A stretch of 64,000 nt of DNA from NCBI RefSeq assembly GCF_036959255.1, contig NZ_JAWMTI010000008.1:1-64000 (forward strand), written 5' to 3'. Both the position numbers and the translations under genes were made by a program. Shown piece by piece: positions 51,493 through 60,523 of this stretch. This DNA comes from Olivibacter sp036959255. Its GTDB lineage: Bacteria; Bacteroidota; Bacteroidia; Sphingobacteriales; Sphingobacteriaceae. Positions within the stretch are counted from its first letter, which is position 1, and every line of letters begins with the position of its first letter. The notes below the pieces were generated by a model. It did no database searches, was not told the origin of the DNA, and saw only the letters and a program-made list of their open reading frames with translations.

Positions 51493-52875
51493 ATGACATT
51501 GATTAAATCTATTTCGGGTATACGCGGAACTATTGGTGGTAAACCCGGTGAGGGCTTAACCCCCGTCGATATTGTAAAGTTTACTGCCGCATTTGGAAAT
51601 TATATTACAGAAAAAGCAGGTAACAAGAAAATAGTAGTAGGTAGGGATGCACGCCTTTCGGGAGAAATGGTAAGTAATATTGTTATAGGTACACTTCAAA
51701 GTATAGGTGTTGACGTCGTTGATTTAGGATTATCCACTACGCCGACGGTTGAAATAGCTGTGCCGGAAGAAAATGCTGCCGGTGGTATTATCCTAACAGC
51801 TAGTCATAACCCGGCAGAATGGAATGCATTGAAACTACTTAATCAGCACGGAGAATTTATCAGTGATTATGAGGGGAAGGAAGTATTGGCACTAGCTGAA
51901 ACGTTAAGTTTTGATTTTGCTGATGTACATTCGCTAGGGGAGGTCATAAAAAAGGATACTTATTTAGAAAAACATATTGAAAAAATTTTGGCACTTGAAA
52001 CGGTTGATAAAGAAGCAATCAAACAAGCCGATTTTTCAATTGTTGTAGATGCCGTAAACTCTACCGGAGGCGTTTTTGTACCCGCCTTACTGAAAGCACT
52101 GGGTGTATCAAAAATACATGAACTATATTGTGAACCGAATGGTCATTTTCCTCACAACCCCGAACCCTTGGCGGAAAACTTGAAAGATTTATCCGCCCTC
52201 GTGAAAGAAACACAAGCCGATTTAGGTATTGCAATAGACCCGGATGTGGATCGATTGTGTTTCGTAATGGAAAATGGTGAAATGTTCGGCGAAGAATATA
52301 CTTTAGTTGCTGTTGCTGATTATATTTTGCAACTAAAAAAAGGAAACACCGTATCCAATTTGTCGTCTACAAGAGCCTTACGAGATATAACTGAAAAATA
52401 TGGAGGTATGTATTATGCAGCAGCTGTTGGTGAGGTTAATGTCGTGACTAAAATGAAGGAAGTGAACGCAGTAATTGGAGGGGAAGGTAATGGAGGGGTT
52501 ATTTATCCAGCTACGCACTACGGTAGAGATGCCTTAGCTGGAATCGGCGTTTTTTTAACCCATCTTGCGAAAAGCGGTCAAAGCATTTCGGCATTGCGTA
52601 ATACTTACCCCGCTTATTTTATGGCTAAGAAGAAAATTACGCTTACACCTGGATTGGATATCGATCAGCTTCTGAAATCAATGGAAAATAAATATACGGA
52701 TACACCGCACAGTACCATTGATGGCTTAAAAATAGACTTTGAGGAAGAGTGGGTTCATTTGCGTAAATCAAATACCGAACCTATTATTCGAATTTACACG
52801 GAGGCACCAACTCAAGAAAGAGCTGATACATTGGCCGATAAGATCATTGATGAAATAAAGGTGATTTTGTCTTAA
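51493..52875 (+). CDS. glmM: Phosphoglucosamine mutase
   Basis: 460 residues of the alpha-D-phosphohexomutase family. The active serine is in ILTASHNPAEWNALKLL, the metal-binding loop is DPDVDRLCF, the sugar-binding loop is GGEGNGGVI, and the phosphate-binding loop is RKSNTEPIIRIYTE. It converts glucosamine-6-phosphate to the 1-phosphate for peptidoglycan and lipopolysaccharide. The opening SISGIRGTIGG is typical of the Bacteroidota and archaeal-like branch, so phosphomannomutase activity is an alternative. The gene stands alone. Confidence 0.85.
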   Translation: MTLIKSISGIRGTIGGKPGEGLTPVDIVKFTAAFGNYITEKAGNKKIVVGRDARLSGEMVSNIVIGTLQSIGVDVVDLGLSTTPTVEIAVPEENAAGGIILTASHNPAEWNALKLLNQHGEFISDYEGKEVLALAETLSFDFADVHSLGEVIKKDTYLEKHIEKILALETVDKEAIKQADFSIVVDAVNSTGGVFVPALLKALGVSKIHELYCEPNGHFPHNPEPLAENLKDLSALVKETQADLGIAIDPDVDRLCFVMENGEMFGEEYTLVAVADYILQLKKGNTVSNLSSTRALRDITEKYGGMYYAAAVGEVNVVTKMKEVNAVIGGEGNGGVIYPATHYGRDALAGIGVFLTHLAKSGQSISALRNTYPAYFMAKKKITLTPGLDIDQLLKSMENKYTDTPHSTIDGLKIDFEEEWVHLRKSNTEPIIRIYTEAPTQERADTLADKIIDEIKVILS

Positions 52876-52928
52876 TCACCTAAAAGTAAATTACAAAAGA
52901 ATGAAATCCATTTTATGGATTTACTTAG

Positions 52929-52936
52929 TAAATTTG
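52929..52936 (+). promoter_or_regulatory. -7 box directly before the iscS-like gene
   Basis: TAAATTTG matches TAnnTTTG, ending only four bases before the ATG at 52941. If used, transcription would begin at or next to the start codon, giving a leaderless message. The -33 region is not clear. Confidence 0.4.
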
Positions 52937-52940
52937 TAGC

Positions 52941-54077
52941 ATGCGCGTATATTTAGATAATGCGGCAACCACTGCAATAGACGAACAAGTGTTGCAAGCG
53001 ATGATGGTTGTTATGCGAGAAGATTATGGTAACCCGTCATCTATTCACGCTGATGGTAGAAAGGTAAGGACAATTATTGAAAAGGCCCGAAAGAAGGTCG
53101 CTTCTTTATTAAATACTTCTCCTGCTGAGATTTTTTTTACGTCAGGAGGAACAGAAGCTGACAATACGGCGATCCGACGTGGTATTTTAGATAATAAAAT
53201 AAGCCATGCAATCAGTTCACCTCTGGAACATCATGCGGTTCTACATACCTTGCAAGAGCTGGAAAAAGAAGGAAAGATTAAGTTGACACTACTCGATGTA
53301 GATACCAAAGGACACGTAGATTTGGCTCAATTGGAGGCTCTTCTGAAAGATTACCCCCCTAGTTTTGTATCCTTAATGCATGCAAATAATGAAATTGGAA
53401 CTTTAACCGATATACAAAAAGTGTCAGCTATTTGTTCGGCCTATAATGCATTATTGCATACAGATACGGTTCAGACTATAGGCCACTTTGCACACGATTT
53501 GCAAAGCTTGAAAGTAGGGTTCTTAGCAGGAGCAGCACATAAGTTTCATGGGCCGAAAGGAGTGGGTTTTTTATATATTAACCATGATGTAAAAATCAAA
53601 CCCTTTATTCATGGAGGTGCTCAAGAAAGAAACATGAGGGGAGGGACGGAAAATGTTTATGGTATTGTTGGTCTGGCAAAGGCTTTGGAAATTGCCTATG
53701 AACAAATGTCCGAACATAGAGCTTATATACAGAGCCTAAAAGATTACATGAGAGAACAGCTCGTTAAGCAAATTCCGGGTATTCACTTTAATGGAGAGCT
53801 TGAAGCGGACAAGAGCCTATATACCGTCTTAAATGTGTCGTTTCCTCCCACCGATTTGGGAGATATGTTGCTCTTTAATTTAGATATTGCAGGTATTTCT
53901 GCTTCTGGTGGTAGCGCTTGCAGCTCGGGATCAAATATAGGTTCCCATGTCTTAACGGCGATTGGCGTGGATGCTAGGCGCCCGTCCGTTAGGTTTTCCT
54001 TCAGTAAGTTTAATACGAAAGAGGAAATCGACTTCGTTGTTTCCAAATTGAGCGAGGTATGCTTAGAAAAAGCATGA
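52941..54077 (+). CDS. Cysteine desulfurase, IscS/NifS type
   Basis: 378 residues, class-V aminotransferase fold. PLP Lys is in GAAHKFHGPKGVGF, and the persulfide Cys is in SASGGSACSSGSN, in the longer group-I loop. The start MRVYLDNAATTAIDEQVL is typical. It is separate from SufS (38041), so the cell has two desulfurases. This one may supply sulfur for tRNA thiolation or other carriers, as IscS does, since no iscU gene is near. ATG 52941 sits almost on a -7 box. Confidence 0.92.
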   Translation: MRVYLDNAATTAIDEQVLQAMMVVMREDYGNPSSIHADGRKVRTIIEKARKKVASLLNTSPAEIFFTSGGTEADNTAIRRGILDNKISHAISSPLEHHAVLHTLQELEKEGKIKLTLLDVDTKGHVDLAQLEALLKDYPPSFVSLMHANNEIGTLTDIQKVSAICSAYNALLHTDTVQTIGHFAHDLQSLKVGFLAGAAHKFHGPKGVGFLYINHDVKIKPFIHGGAQERNMRGGTENVYGIVGLAKALEIAYEQMSEHRAYIQSLKDYMREQLVKQIPGIHFNGELEADKSLYTVLNVSFPPTDLGDMLLFNLDIAGISASGGSACSSGSNIGSHVLTAIGVDARRPSVRFSFSKFNTKEEIDFVVSKLSEVCLEKA

Positions 54078-54171
54078 AATAACTTTCACGATATTTCTTC
54101 CAACAAAAGGGCTCATAGTTGTTTTTCAATTAAGGAACCCTTTTTGTTTATTTAATTGATAGGAGGTTATT

Positions 54172-54345
54172 ATGCGTGACGAATTGAAAGATAGGAAAAG
54201 TGATAAGGAAATTATAAGAGAGAAAGATGGAAAGAAGAAGGTCGTTGAAATGAAGGAAGGAAGTTTTTCGGACAGGGATCACCATAGAAAAAATGAAGGT
54301 CCTGCTTTTACAGCAGATTCACCAACTACGAAGGATCGAAAATAG
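54172..54345 (+). CDS. Small highly charged protein with a strong ribosome-binding site
   Basis: 57 residues: MRDELKDRKSDKEIIREKDG, then a Lys/Glu-rich middle and a disordered-looking tail ending TTKDRK. It has no hydrophobic core, so it is probably unfolded or a binding peptide. A perfect AGGAGG lies at 54161-54166, five bases before the ATG, unusual in Bacteroidota, which supports real translation. A perfect terminator begins at its stop codon. I recognise no family. It could be a stress or nucleic-acid-binding peptide. Confidence 0.6.
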   Translation: MRDELKDRKSDKEIIREKDGKKKVVEMKEGSFSDRDHHRKNEGPAFTADSPTTKDRK

Positions 54346-54387
54346 TGAAAACAAAAGCCCGGTTGAAAACCGGGCTTTTGTTTTCAC
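54345..54387. terminator. Bidirectional terminator, perfect 20-bp stem
   Basis: GTGAAAACAAAAGCCCGGTT is followed after a GAA loop by its exact complement. A-rich and T-rich flanks fit both directions, and convergent genes (the small charged gene and accD) end at its two sides, with accD's stop codon overlapping the last base. Confidence 0.9.
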
Positions 54388-55229
54388 TATAAAATATTTC
54401 TTAAAAATGTGGCTATTTTATGCTTCATTTCTCTACGGTCAACAATGAAATCCAAAAAGCCATGTTCAAGCACGAATTCGGCAGTCTGAAATCCCTTGGG
54501 TAAATCTTTCTTAATCGTTTCTTTGATGACCCGAGGTCCTGCAAAACCGATCAGGGCGCCCGGTTCTGCAATATTGATATCTCCAAGCATAGCGTAGGAT
54601 GCGGTTACACCACCTGTTGTAGGATCCGTTAAAAGTGATATATAGGGCAATTTTGCTTGACCCAAAAGCGCTAGTTTGGCAGATGTTTTAGCCATTTGCA
54701 TAAGTGAAAATGCTGCTTCCATCATTCTAGCCCCGCCTGATTTTGAAATAAGTAAAAAAGGTAGCTTATGTTGTATGCAATAATCAATTGATCTTGCGAT
54801 TTTCTCTCCTACCACCGATCCCATTGAACCACCGATAAAAGTAAAATCCATGCAAGCTATAACTAAATCCTGCCCTTCGATTTTGCCGTGGCCAGAACGT
54901 ATCGCATCATTTAAGCCTGTCTTAGCGTGACTTTCGGCAATTCGTTCTGTATATTTTTTTGTATCTTCAAAGTTCAATGGATCTGCCGAACGTAAACTGC
55001 CGAACAATTCGGTAAATTGATTGTCATCAAAAAGTACAGAAAAATACTCTGCTGAACCTATTCTTAGATGATAGCCACAATATTGGCAAACGTATTTGTT
55101 TTCAATTTGCTCTGATTTCAAGAGTGGTTTTTTACAAGACGGACATTTATTCCACAGTCCATCCGGAGCTTCTTTTTTATTTTCTGTTGCTGTATTAATT
55201 CCAGCACGATCTCGTTTAAACCAAGCCAT
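54387..55229 (-). CDS. accD: Acetyl-CoA carboxylase carboxyltransferase subunit beta
   Basis: 280 residues. The N-terminal zinc finger has two Cys pairs (CPSC and CQYC), followed by the crotonase-like domain with FTFIGGSMGSVVGEKI, ISKSGGARMMEAAFSLMQMAKT and FAGPRVIKETI. Together with AccA it transfers CO2 from carboxybiotin to acetyl-CoA, making malonyl-CoA for fatty-acid synthesis in the cytoplasm. accA is not in the window. It is transcribed alone and ends inside the strong terminator. Confidence 0.95.
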   Translation of the reverse strand: MAWFKRDRAGINTATENKKEAPDGLWNKCPSCKKPLLKSEQIENKYVCQYCGYHLRIGSAEYFSVLFDDNQFTELFGSLRSADPLNFEDTKKYTERIAESHAKTGLNDAIRSGHGKIEGQDLVIACMDFTFIGGSMGSVVGEKIARSIDYCIQHKLPFLLISKSGGARMMEAAFSLMQMAKTSAKLALLGQAKLPYISLLTDPTTGGVTASYAMLGDINIAEPGALIGFAGPRVIKETIKKDLPKGFQTAEFVLEHGFLDFIVDRREMKHKIATFLRNIL

Positions 55230-55431
55230 TCAAAAAAATATTAGAGGTACAAAGAAACAAAAAAAATGTATAAAACGTGACCTTTTATGTAAGCTTATCA
55301 TTTTATGTCCTATTTTACCGAAAATCACGGAAAACTGCCTCAGCTGTGGAAAGAAAAATGGAGAGGAAAGTAGCTTATTTTAAATAAAATACCTACTTTC
55401 GGAGATCAAAAATTAAACAACGTATTACAAA

Positions 55432-56511
55432 ATGAGTTTAAAAGGTTATAAAGGTGTTCTGCATGGAGATGCTGTACAAGAATTATTCGAAATAGCTAAA
55501 AAGCATCGATTTGCTCTCCCGGCAGTAAATACCATTGGAACAAATTCTATCAATGCAGTAATGGAAACTGCAAAAGCAGTTAATTCACCTGTAATTATTC
55601 AATTATCAAACGGTGGTGCACAATTTTATGCAGGTAAAACATTAGATAATAGTAAGTTGCAAGCCTGTATTTTGGGGGCTGTATCGGCGGCGAAGCATGT
55701 GCATTTACTGGCTGAACATTACGGTGTAGCAGTGATACTCCATACAGATCATGCGGCCAAAAAATTGTTGCCCTGGATTGATGGTTTATTGGATCATGGT
55801 GAAGAGTTTTTTGCTCAGTATGGTAAACCTTTATTTTCTTCTCATATGCTCGATTTATCTGAAGAACCCATTGAAGAAAATATAGAGATTTCTAAGCGAT
55901 ATTTAGAACGTATGAAACCGCTTGGGATGACTGTTGAAATCGAGCTGGGTGTAACGGGTGGAGAAGAAGACGGCGTAGATAACAGCGATGTTGATAGCTC
56001 CAAACTTTATACACAGCCGGCTGAAGTAGCATATGCTTATGAGGAGCTTAGCAAGGTAAGTGATAAGTTTACAGTGGCTGCTGCATTCGGAAATGTTCAT
56101 GGTGTTTATAAACCGGGAAATGTTAAGCTTCAACCAATTATTCTCAAAAACTCACAAGACTATATTAAAGAAAAATTTGGATTAAGCGCTGAGAAGCCGG
56201 TGAATTTTGTTTTCCATGGTGGGTCAGGTTCATCCCCTGCAGAAATAGAAGAAGCGATATCCTACGGCGCCATTAAAATGAACATTGATACCGATATGCA
56301 ATGGGCTTTTTGGGAAGGAATAAAAGATTACTATAAAGCAAATGAAGGCTATCTTCAGAGCCAAATTGGTAATCCTGATGGAGAAGATTCACCTAATAAG
56401 AAGTACTATGATCCCCGTGTTTGGCTAAGAAAAGGGGAGGAAAGTTTTGTGAAACGTTTAAAACAGGCTTTCGAAGAACTTAATTGTATTGGGGTGAACG
56501 ATAAATTATAA
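55432..56511 (+). CDS. fbaA: Fructose-bisphosphate aldolase, class II
   Basis: 359 residues of the class IIA enzyme. The zinc ligands come from ILHTDHAAKKLLPW, IELGVTGGEEDGVDNS, AAFGNVHGVYKPGNV and VFHGGSGSSPAEI. It splits fructose-1,6-bisphosphate to dihydroxyacetone phosphate and glyceraldehyde-3-phosphate, and runs in reverse in gluconeogenesis. Length matches E. coli FbaA. TACTTTCG, a near-match to the -7 box, lies some 35 bases upstream. A clear terminator follows. Confidence 0.95.
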   Translation: MSLKGYKGVLHGDAVQELFEIAKKHRFALPAVNTIGTNSINAVMETAKAVNSPVIIQLSNGGAQFYAGKTLDNSKLQACILGAVSAAKHVHLLAEHYGVAVILHTDHAAKKLLPWIDGLLDHGEEFFAQYGKPLFSSHMLDLSEEPIEENIEISKRYLERMKPLGMTVEIELGVTGGEEDGVDNSDVDSSKLYTQPAEVAYAYEELSKVSDKFTVAAAFGNVHGVYKPGNVKLQPIILKNSQDYIKEKFGLSAEKPVNFVFHGGSGSSPAEIEEAISYGAIKMNIDTDMQWAFWEGIKDYYKANEGYLQSQIGNPDGEDSPNKKYYDPRVWLRKGEESFVKRLKQAFEELNCIGVNDKL

Positions 56512-56528
56512 TATTTTATCGACATAGT

Positions 56529-56562
56529 AAAAAAAGGGAAGCCATCAGGTTTCCCTTTTTTT
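56529..56562 (+). terminator. Intrinsic terminator of fbaA
   Basis: AAAAAAGGGAA, a short loop and TTCCCTTTTTT form a stem ending in a T run, 17 bases after the fbaA stop codon. Confidence 0.85.
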
Positions 56563-56740
56563 ATGCCCAAAATTTCTTGCGTACAATTCAAACGATGCAT
56601 CGATTCTTTTTCCTTCTAATAATATAAAAATTTAAAACAAAATGACGTTTAAAAGCTTTTATTAAAGCGGAAGCAAGATACATTATACATACTTGCGCTT
56701 GTCTGCAAAAGATATAAAACTAATTATTGATTGAATTGTT

Positions 56741-56893
56741 ATGGGAAATCTATTGTATTTAATTGCAGTTGTTTTGGTTATTATCTGGGCCATCAGCTTT
56801 TTTGGTGGGTACGCCAGTGGAGGTATTATTCATGTCCTATTGGTTATTGCAATTATTGCGGTACTACTTAGAATCATTAGGGGAGCTGCTTAA
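56741..56893 (+). CDS. Lmo0937-type small membrane protein (DUF5670-like)
   Basis: 50 residues: MGNLLYLIAVVLVIIWAISF, then a glycine turn (FGGYASGGIIH) and a second hydrophobic segment ending IIRGAA. This pattern of two membrane helices with Trp and the GG turn matches the widespread lmo0937 family, of unknown function. Its stop codon overlaps that of ispD on the other strand by four bases, tail to tail. It was missed by size. There is a 178-base gap before it containing no other gene. Confidence 0.75.
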   Translation: MGNLLYLIAVVLVIIWAISFFGGYASGGIIHVLLVIAIIAVLLRIIRGAA

Positions 56894-57591
56894 TCCTTTA
56901 GCGTAGACTTTATTAAGGTCTCTGCAAAGAGTAGATCTTCCGGGAAGGTGATTTTTATATTACGGATATCACCGGGTATGAGATGAATTGGATGCCCATT
57001 TTTTTCGACGACGGAGGCATCATCCGTAAACATGTCATTATAATCCTGTTCGTAAGCGCTGAATAAAATTTCGGCAGAGAAGAATTGCGGGGTTTGGACA
57101 AGGAAGATCGTATCTCTATCAATAGCGCGGGAGGCACCTTCGGAGTCTTTGATGCGAACAGAATCTTTGCTGCTTACTGCTGCTGTCAAAGCTCCATATT
57201 GAGGCACTTGCTCAAAACCATAATCAATGGTTTCTTTGGATACTAATGGCCTTACGCCGTCGTGAACGGCTACGTATGCCGGTGCTGCGACCTCAGTAAA
57301 CTGTTTGATGTAGTTCAATCCATTTTTTACGGAGTGAAATCGAGTAGTTCCTCCATCAACAATCTTGTGCTGAATTTTAAAGTTATGTTGAATACAAAGG
57401 TTTTTCCATGTTGTTTTTAACTGGCTGTTCAGTACCAAGATGATTGTTGGTTTGGTATTACTTTCTGCAAAAACCGTGAGGGTATGCATCAGTATCGGAA
57501 GATTTTTTAATAGCATAAATTGCTTTGGGATCGCACTTTGCATTCGTGTTCCTGAACCTCCGCCAACAATGATCACATAGTTTTTTACCAT
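56890..57591 (-). CDS. ispD: 2-C-methyl-D-erythritol 4-phosphate cytidylyltransferase
   Basis: 233 residues with the CTP-binding loop GGGSGTRMQSAIPKQFMLL, the AVHDGVRPLVSKETI motif and AAVSSKDSVRIKD, then LVQTPQFFSAEIL and TDDASVVEKNG. It joins CTP to methylerythritol phosphate in the non-mevalonate isoprenoid pathway. The first motif GGGSGTRM fits the family well. The gene starts downstream of queA, a terminator lying between, so it likely has its own promoter. Its stop overlaps the small membrane gene. Confidence 0.94.
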   Translation of the reverse strand: MVKNYVIIVGGGSGTRMQSAIPKQFMLLKNLPILMHTLTVFAESNTKPTIILVLNSQLKTTWKNLCIQHNFKIQHKIVDGGTTRFHSVKNGLNYIKQFTEVAAPAYVAVHDGVRPLVSKETIDYGFEQVPQYGALTAAVSSKDSVRIKDSEGASRAIDRDTIFLVQTPQFFSAEILFSAYEQDYNDMFTDDASVVEKNGHPIHLIPGDIRNIKITFPEDLLFAETLIKSTLKD

Positions 57592-57603
57592 CTCTATACA
57601 AAA

Positions 57604-57635
57604 GAAAAATAGGCTATCGGTCAGATAGCCTATTG
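57604..57635 (-). terminator. Intrinsic terminator of queA
   Basis: AATAGGCTATC and GATAGCCTATT flank a five-base loop, and on the minus strand the stem is followed by TTTTTCTTTT. It separates queA from ispD. Confidence 0.8.
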
Positions 57636-57653
57636 ATTATGCCTTTTTCTTCG

Positions 57654-58703
57654 TTATATGATTAACATCGCGTCGCCATAGCTATAAAAGCGATATTTCT
57701 CCTTAACTGCTATTTCGTAAGCATTCATCACATGTTCATACCCTCCAAAAGCACAAATCATCATTAGAAGTGTGGATTCAGGTGTATGGAAATTAGTGAT
57801 CATGCTATTTGCTATACTAAAATCATAAGGAGGGAATATAAACTTACTAGTCCAGTCGTTGGCAGCCTTCAATGTCCTATTTGCAGAAACGGCCGACTCA
57901 ATGGAACGCATGCTTGTTGTTCCGACAGCGCAGACTCGTCGTTTTTCTGTAATGGCTTTATTTACAATGTCGGCATCTTTCTGCTCGATAATAAACTGCT
58001 CCGAGTCCATCTTGTGTTTCGTCAGATCTTCTACTTCTACCTGACGGAATGTTCCTAGACCAACATGCAACGTAACTTCTGCAAACTCAACCCCCTTTAA
58101 TTCAAGACGCTTCATCAATTCCCTACTAAAATGTAAACCAGCAGTAGGGGCAGCTACAGCACCTTCATTCTTAGCGAAAATAGTTTGATACCTAAACTTA
58201 TCTTCGGGTGTAGGCTTTCTTTTAATATATTTCGGGAGCGGTGTTTCACCTAGTATTTCAATATTTCTCCTAAATTCGTCGTCAGACCCATCGAAGAGAA
58301 AACGAATGGTCCTGCCACGAGATGTGGTATTATCTACTACCTCAGCAACAAGTAGATCGTTATCTCCGAAATATAGCTTGTTTCCAACCCGAATCTTTCT
58401 CGCAGGATCAACTAGTACATCCCAAAGACGTAATTCTTTGTTCAACTCACGGAGTAAAAAAACTTCTATGGTAGCACCCGTTTTCTCTTTATTGCCATAT
58501 AAACGAGCTGGAAATACTTTTGTGTTGTTTAGGATCATCACATCATGCTCTTCAAAATAGTTCAATACATCCTTGAAAATTTTGTGTTCAATTGCACCGG
58601 TTTTGCGATCAAGCACCATTAAACGGGCTTCATCCCTCGTTTCTGCGGGTTCATGAGCAATTAACGAATCAGGTAGATTAAACTTAAATTGAGATAACTT
58701 CAT
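57654..58703 (-). CDS. queA: tRNA preQ1(34) S-adenosylmethionine ribosyltransferase-isomerase
   Basis: 349 residues. Conserved QueA parts are MKLSQFKFNLPDSLIAHEPAETRDEARLMVLDR at the start, then NNTKVFPARLYG, EGAVAAPTAGLHFS, EVTLHVGLGTF and MITNFHTPESTLLMMICAFGG near the end. It moves the ribosyl part of S-adenosylmethionine to preQ1 in tRNA, forming epoxyqueuosine. Other queuosine genes are not in this window. It is divergent from the FtsX-type permease gene. Confidence 0.95.
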   Translation of the reverse strand: MKLSQFKFNLPDSLIAHEPAETRDEARLMVLDRKTGAIEHKIFKDVLNYFEEHDVMILNNTKVFPARLYGNKEKTGATIEVFLLRELNKELRLWDVLVDPARKIRVGNKLYFGDNDLLVAEVVDNTTSRGRTIRFLFDGSDDEFRRNIEILGETPLPKYIKRKPTPEDKFRYQTIFAKNEGAVAAPTAGLHFSRELMKRLELKGVEFAEVTLHVGLGTFRQVEVEDLTKHKMDSEQFIIEQKDADIVNKAITEKRRVCAVGTTSMRSIESAVSANRTLKAANDWTSKFIFPPYDFSIANSMITNFHTPESTLLMMICAFGGYEHVMNAYEIAVKEKYRFYSYGDAMLII

Positions 58704-58960
58704 GTTTTGTGAATTTTATATATCTATTTTTTAATGATAAATAGGTTCGTTAACCTAAATACGGTAATAACAAAAGGAGCTCTAATTTTGTGTTCCCCTC
58801 TTTTATTAGCTGATAAATTAGCGCGCAAATTTACAAAAAAAAATTCTAAAAAAGTAAGTCTTAACGGCTATATATTAGGCGATTGTTATAGGAAGATTCC
58901 TGTCCATAAAAAACTAGCAGATCTTGTAACCTTTTACAGTTTTACGTGTCTTAAGAGCGT

Positions 58961-60205
58961 ATGATTTTTATCAAGCTATTTTTCGAAAGTTTTCGGTTTG
59001 CATTTTCTGCACTAAGAGAGAATAAGACACGTACTTTTCTTTCGTTATTAGGTGTAACGATTGGTATCATGACGATTATCGGTATCTTCTCTGCTGTTAA
59101 CACCCTTCGAGCTAATTTAGAAAGTAGCGTGGAGAAATTAGGAAGTCGATCAATTTATATTCAAAAGTGGCCTTGGGGTGGTGGAGGGGATTACCCTTGG
59201 TGGAAATATGTTAACAGACCGGAACCGACAGTCCGTGATTTTGATCAGTTGAGGCAGCGGGCTACGCTTGCCGATGGTATCGCTTTAGAGGTTGGGATAT
59301 CGGAAAAAACACTTAAATATTTGAATAATAATGTAGAGAAAGTATATATCAGTGCGGTTTCAAATGACTATTATAAAATAAGAAATCTCGAATTTCAAGC
59401 AGGACGTTATTTTACTGATAGTGAATCAGAAAGAGGGACCGCTGTTGTTATTATTGGATCAACAATTGCTAAAGGCTTATTTCCACATGCGGATCCTATA
59501 GGGAAGACCATACAGGCACTCGGGCGACGATTGACTGTAATAGGTGTTTTCAAGGAAGAAGGAGAGGGGATGTTAATTGATGTCTCCTTAGATAATATAG
59601 CGGTAGTACCATTGAATTTTGCTAGAAACGTAATTAATGTGAGAAATTTTGGTCCATCCATCATCGTCAATGCAAAAAATGGAATTTCTTTGGACGAAGC
59701 CGAAAGTGAATTGAGAGGACTTATGCGTTCTATTCACCGACTGAGTCCTAAACAAGAAGACGACTTTGCGCTCAATCAAACGACTATTATTACAGCACAA
59801 CTTGATACGATGTTCCAAATTGTAAATACAGCTGGTTTTTGTATTGGAATTCTTTCCGTACTAGTTGGCGGATTTGGAATCGCTAATATTATGTTTGTTT
59901 CTGTTAAAGAACGTACGCATATTATAGGGATTCAAAAATCTCTTGGAGCAAAAAATTATTTTATACTTTGGCAATTTTTAATCGAATCGGTTGCCTTGTG
60001 TATTTTTGGCGGCTTGATGGGCCTGTTTGTTGTATATACGTTAGCCTTCTTATTAAAAATAATCGCAGGTATAGGAGTTGTAGTACATCTCGATGAAGTA
60101 TTGCTCGCGATTTTTATTTCAACTACCATTGGACTTATTTCAGGTATTATACCGGCGATAATTGCTAGTAAACTAGATCCCGTAGAGGCAATTAGGAGTA
60201 AGTAA
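58961..60205 (+). CDS. ABC transporter permease, MacB/FtsX type
   Basis: 414 residues. An N-terminal membrane helix (after ALRENKTRTFLSLLGVTIGIMTIIG), a large periplasmic MacB-PCD domain (about residues 45-270), then three membrane helices with NIMFVSVKERTHIIGIQKSLGAKNYFILWQFLIESV and a final DPVEAIRSK tail. This matches permeases that work with an ABC ATPase in mechanotransmission or lipoprotein/drug export. No ATPase or membrane-fusion gene is adjacent, so the partner must be elsewhere. It is preceded by 257 bases with one doubtful reading frame. Confidence 0.9.
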   Translation: MIFIKLFFESFRFAFSALRENKTRTFLSLLGVTIGIMTIIGIFSAVNTLRANLESSVEKLGSRSIYIQKWPWGGGGDYPWWKYVNRPEPTVRDFDQLRQRATLADGIALEVGISEKTLKYLNNNVEKVYISAVSNDYYKIRNLEFQAGRYFTDSESERGTAVVIIGSTIAKGLFPHADPIGKTIQALGRRLTVIGVFKEEGEGMLIDVSLDNIAVVPLNFARNVINVRNFGPSIIVNAKNGISLDEAESELRGLMRSIHRLSPKQEDDFALNQTTIITAQLDTMFQIVNTAGFCIGILSVLVGGFGIANIMFVSVKERTHIIGIQKSLGAKNYFILWQFLIESVALCIFGGLMGLFVVYTLAFLLKIIAGIGVVVHLDEVLLAIFISTTIGLISGIIPAIIASKLDPVEAIRSK

Positions 60206-60523
60206 ACCGTCGAATTTACGCCATAGTCGCGAAAAAATTACGATATCGTTTTCGTAAATAATACATCCTTTCCAACCTTAGTATTGGGAATATTTATTAA
60301 TATTGAATGTTGGGACAAAGATAGCTCGCTATAACTTGTTAAAATTATGGAGGTATGCTATCGCTATAGTCAATAGCATTTTGATTGATAATTACCGATG
60401 TTAACCGACCCTTAATCACTTGATGGATTTGCACTCTATGGAAGAAAACACTTAGATAGAAGGCGTCTTTGCTAACCACTTTAATAATAATGTTAATTAA
60501 CCAAAAAATAGAGATACTAAAAC
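60206..60523. other. Intergenic region with repeated ATAGC/GCTAT motifs
   Basis: No gene. Five copies of ATAGC or its complement GCTAT lie at 60321, 60328, 60357, 60363 and 60373, including the palindrome ATAGCTCGCTAT and an ATGCTAT/ATAGCAT inverted repeat. They end about 145 bases before the DUF1080 gene, so an operator cluster is possible. A small hairpin TTACGA/TCGTAA is near 60240. Confidence 0.35.

Noticed and set aside
58734..58964. Open frame of 76 codons before the FtsX-type permease
   Set aside because: It covers the AT-rich divergent region where promoters must lie, has no recognisable motif and only touches the next start by four bases. Probably chance.
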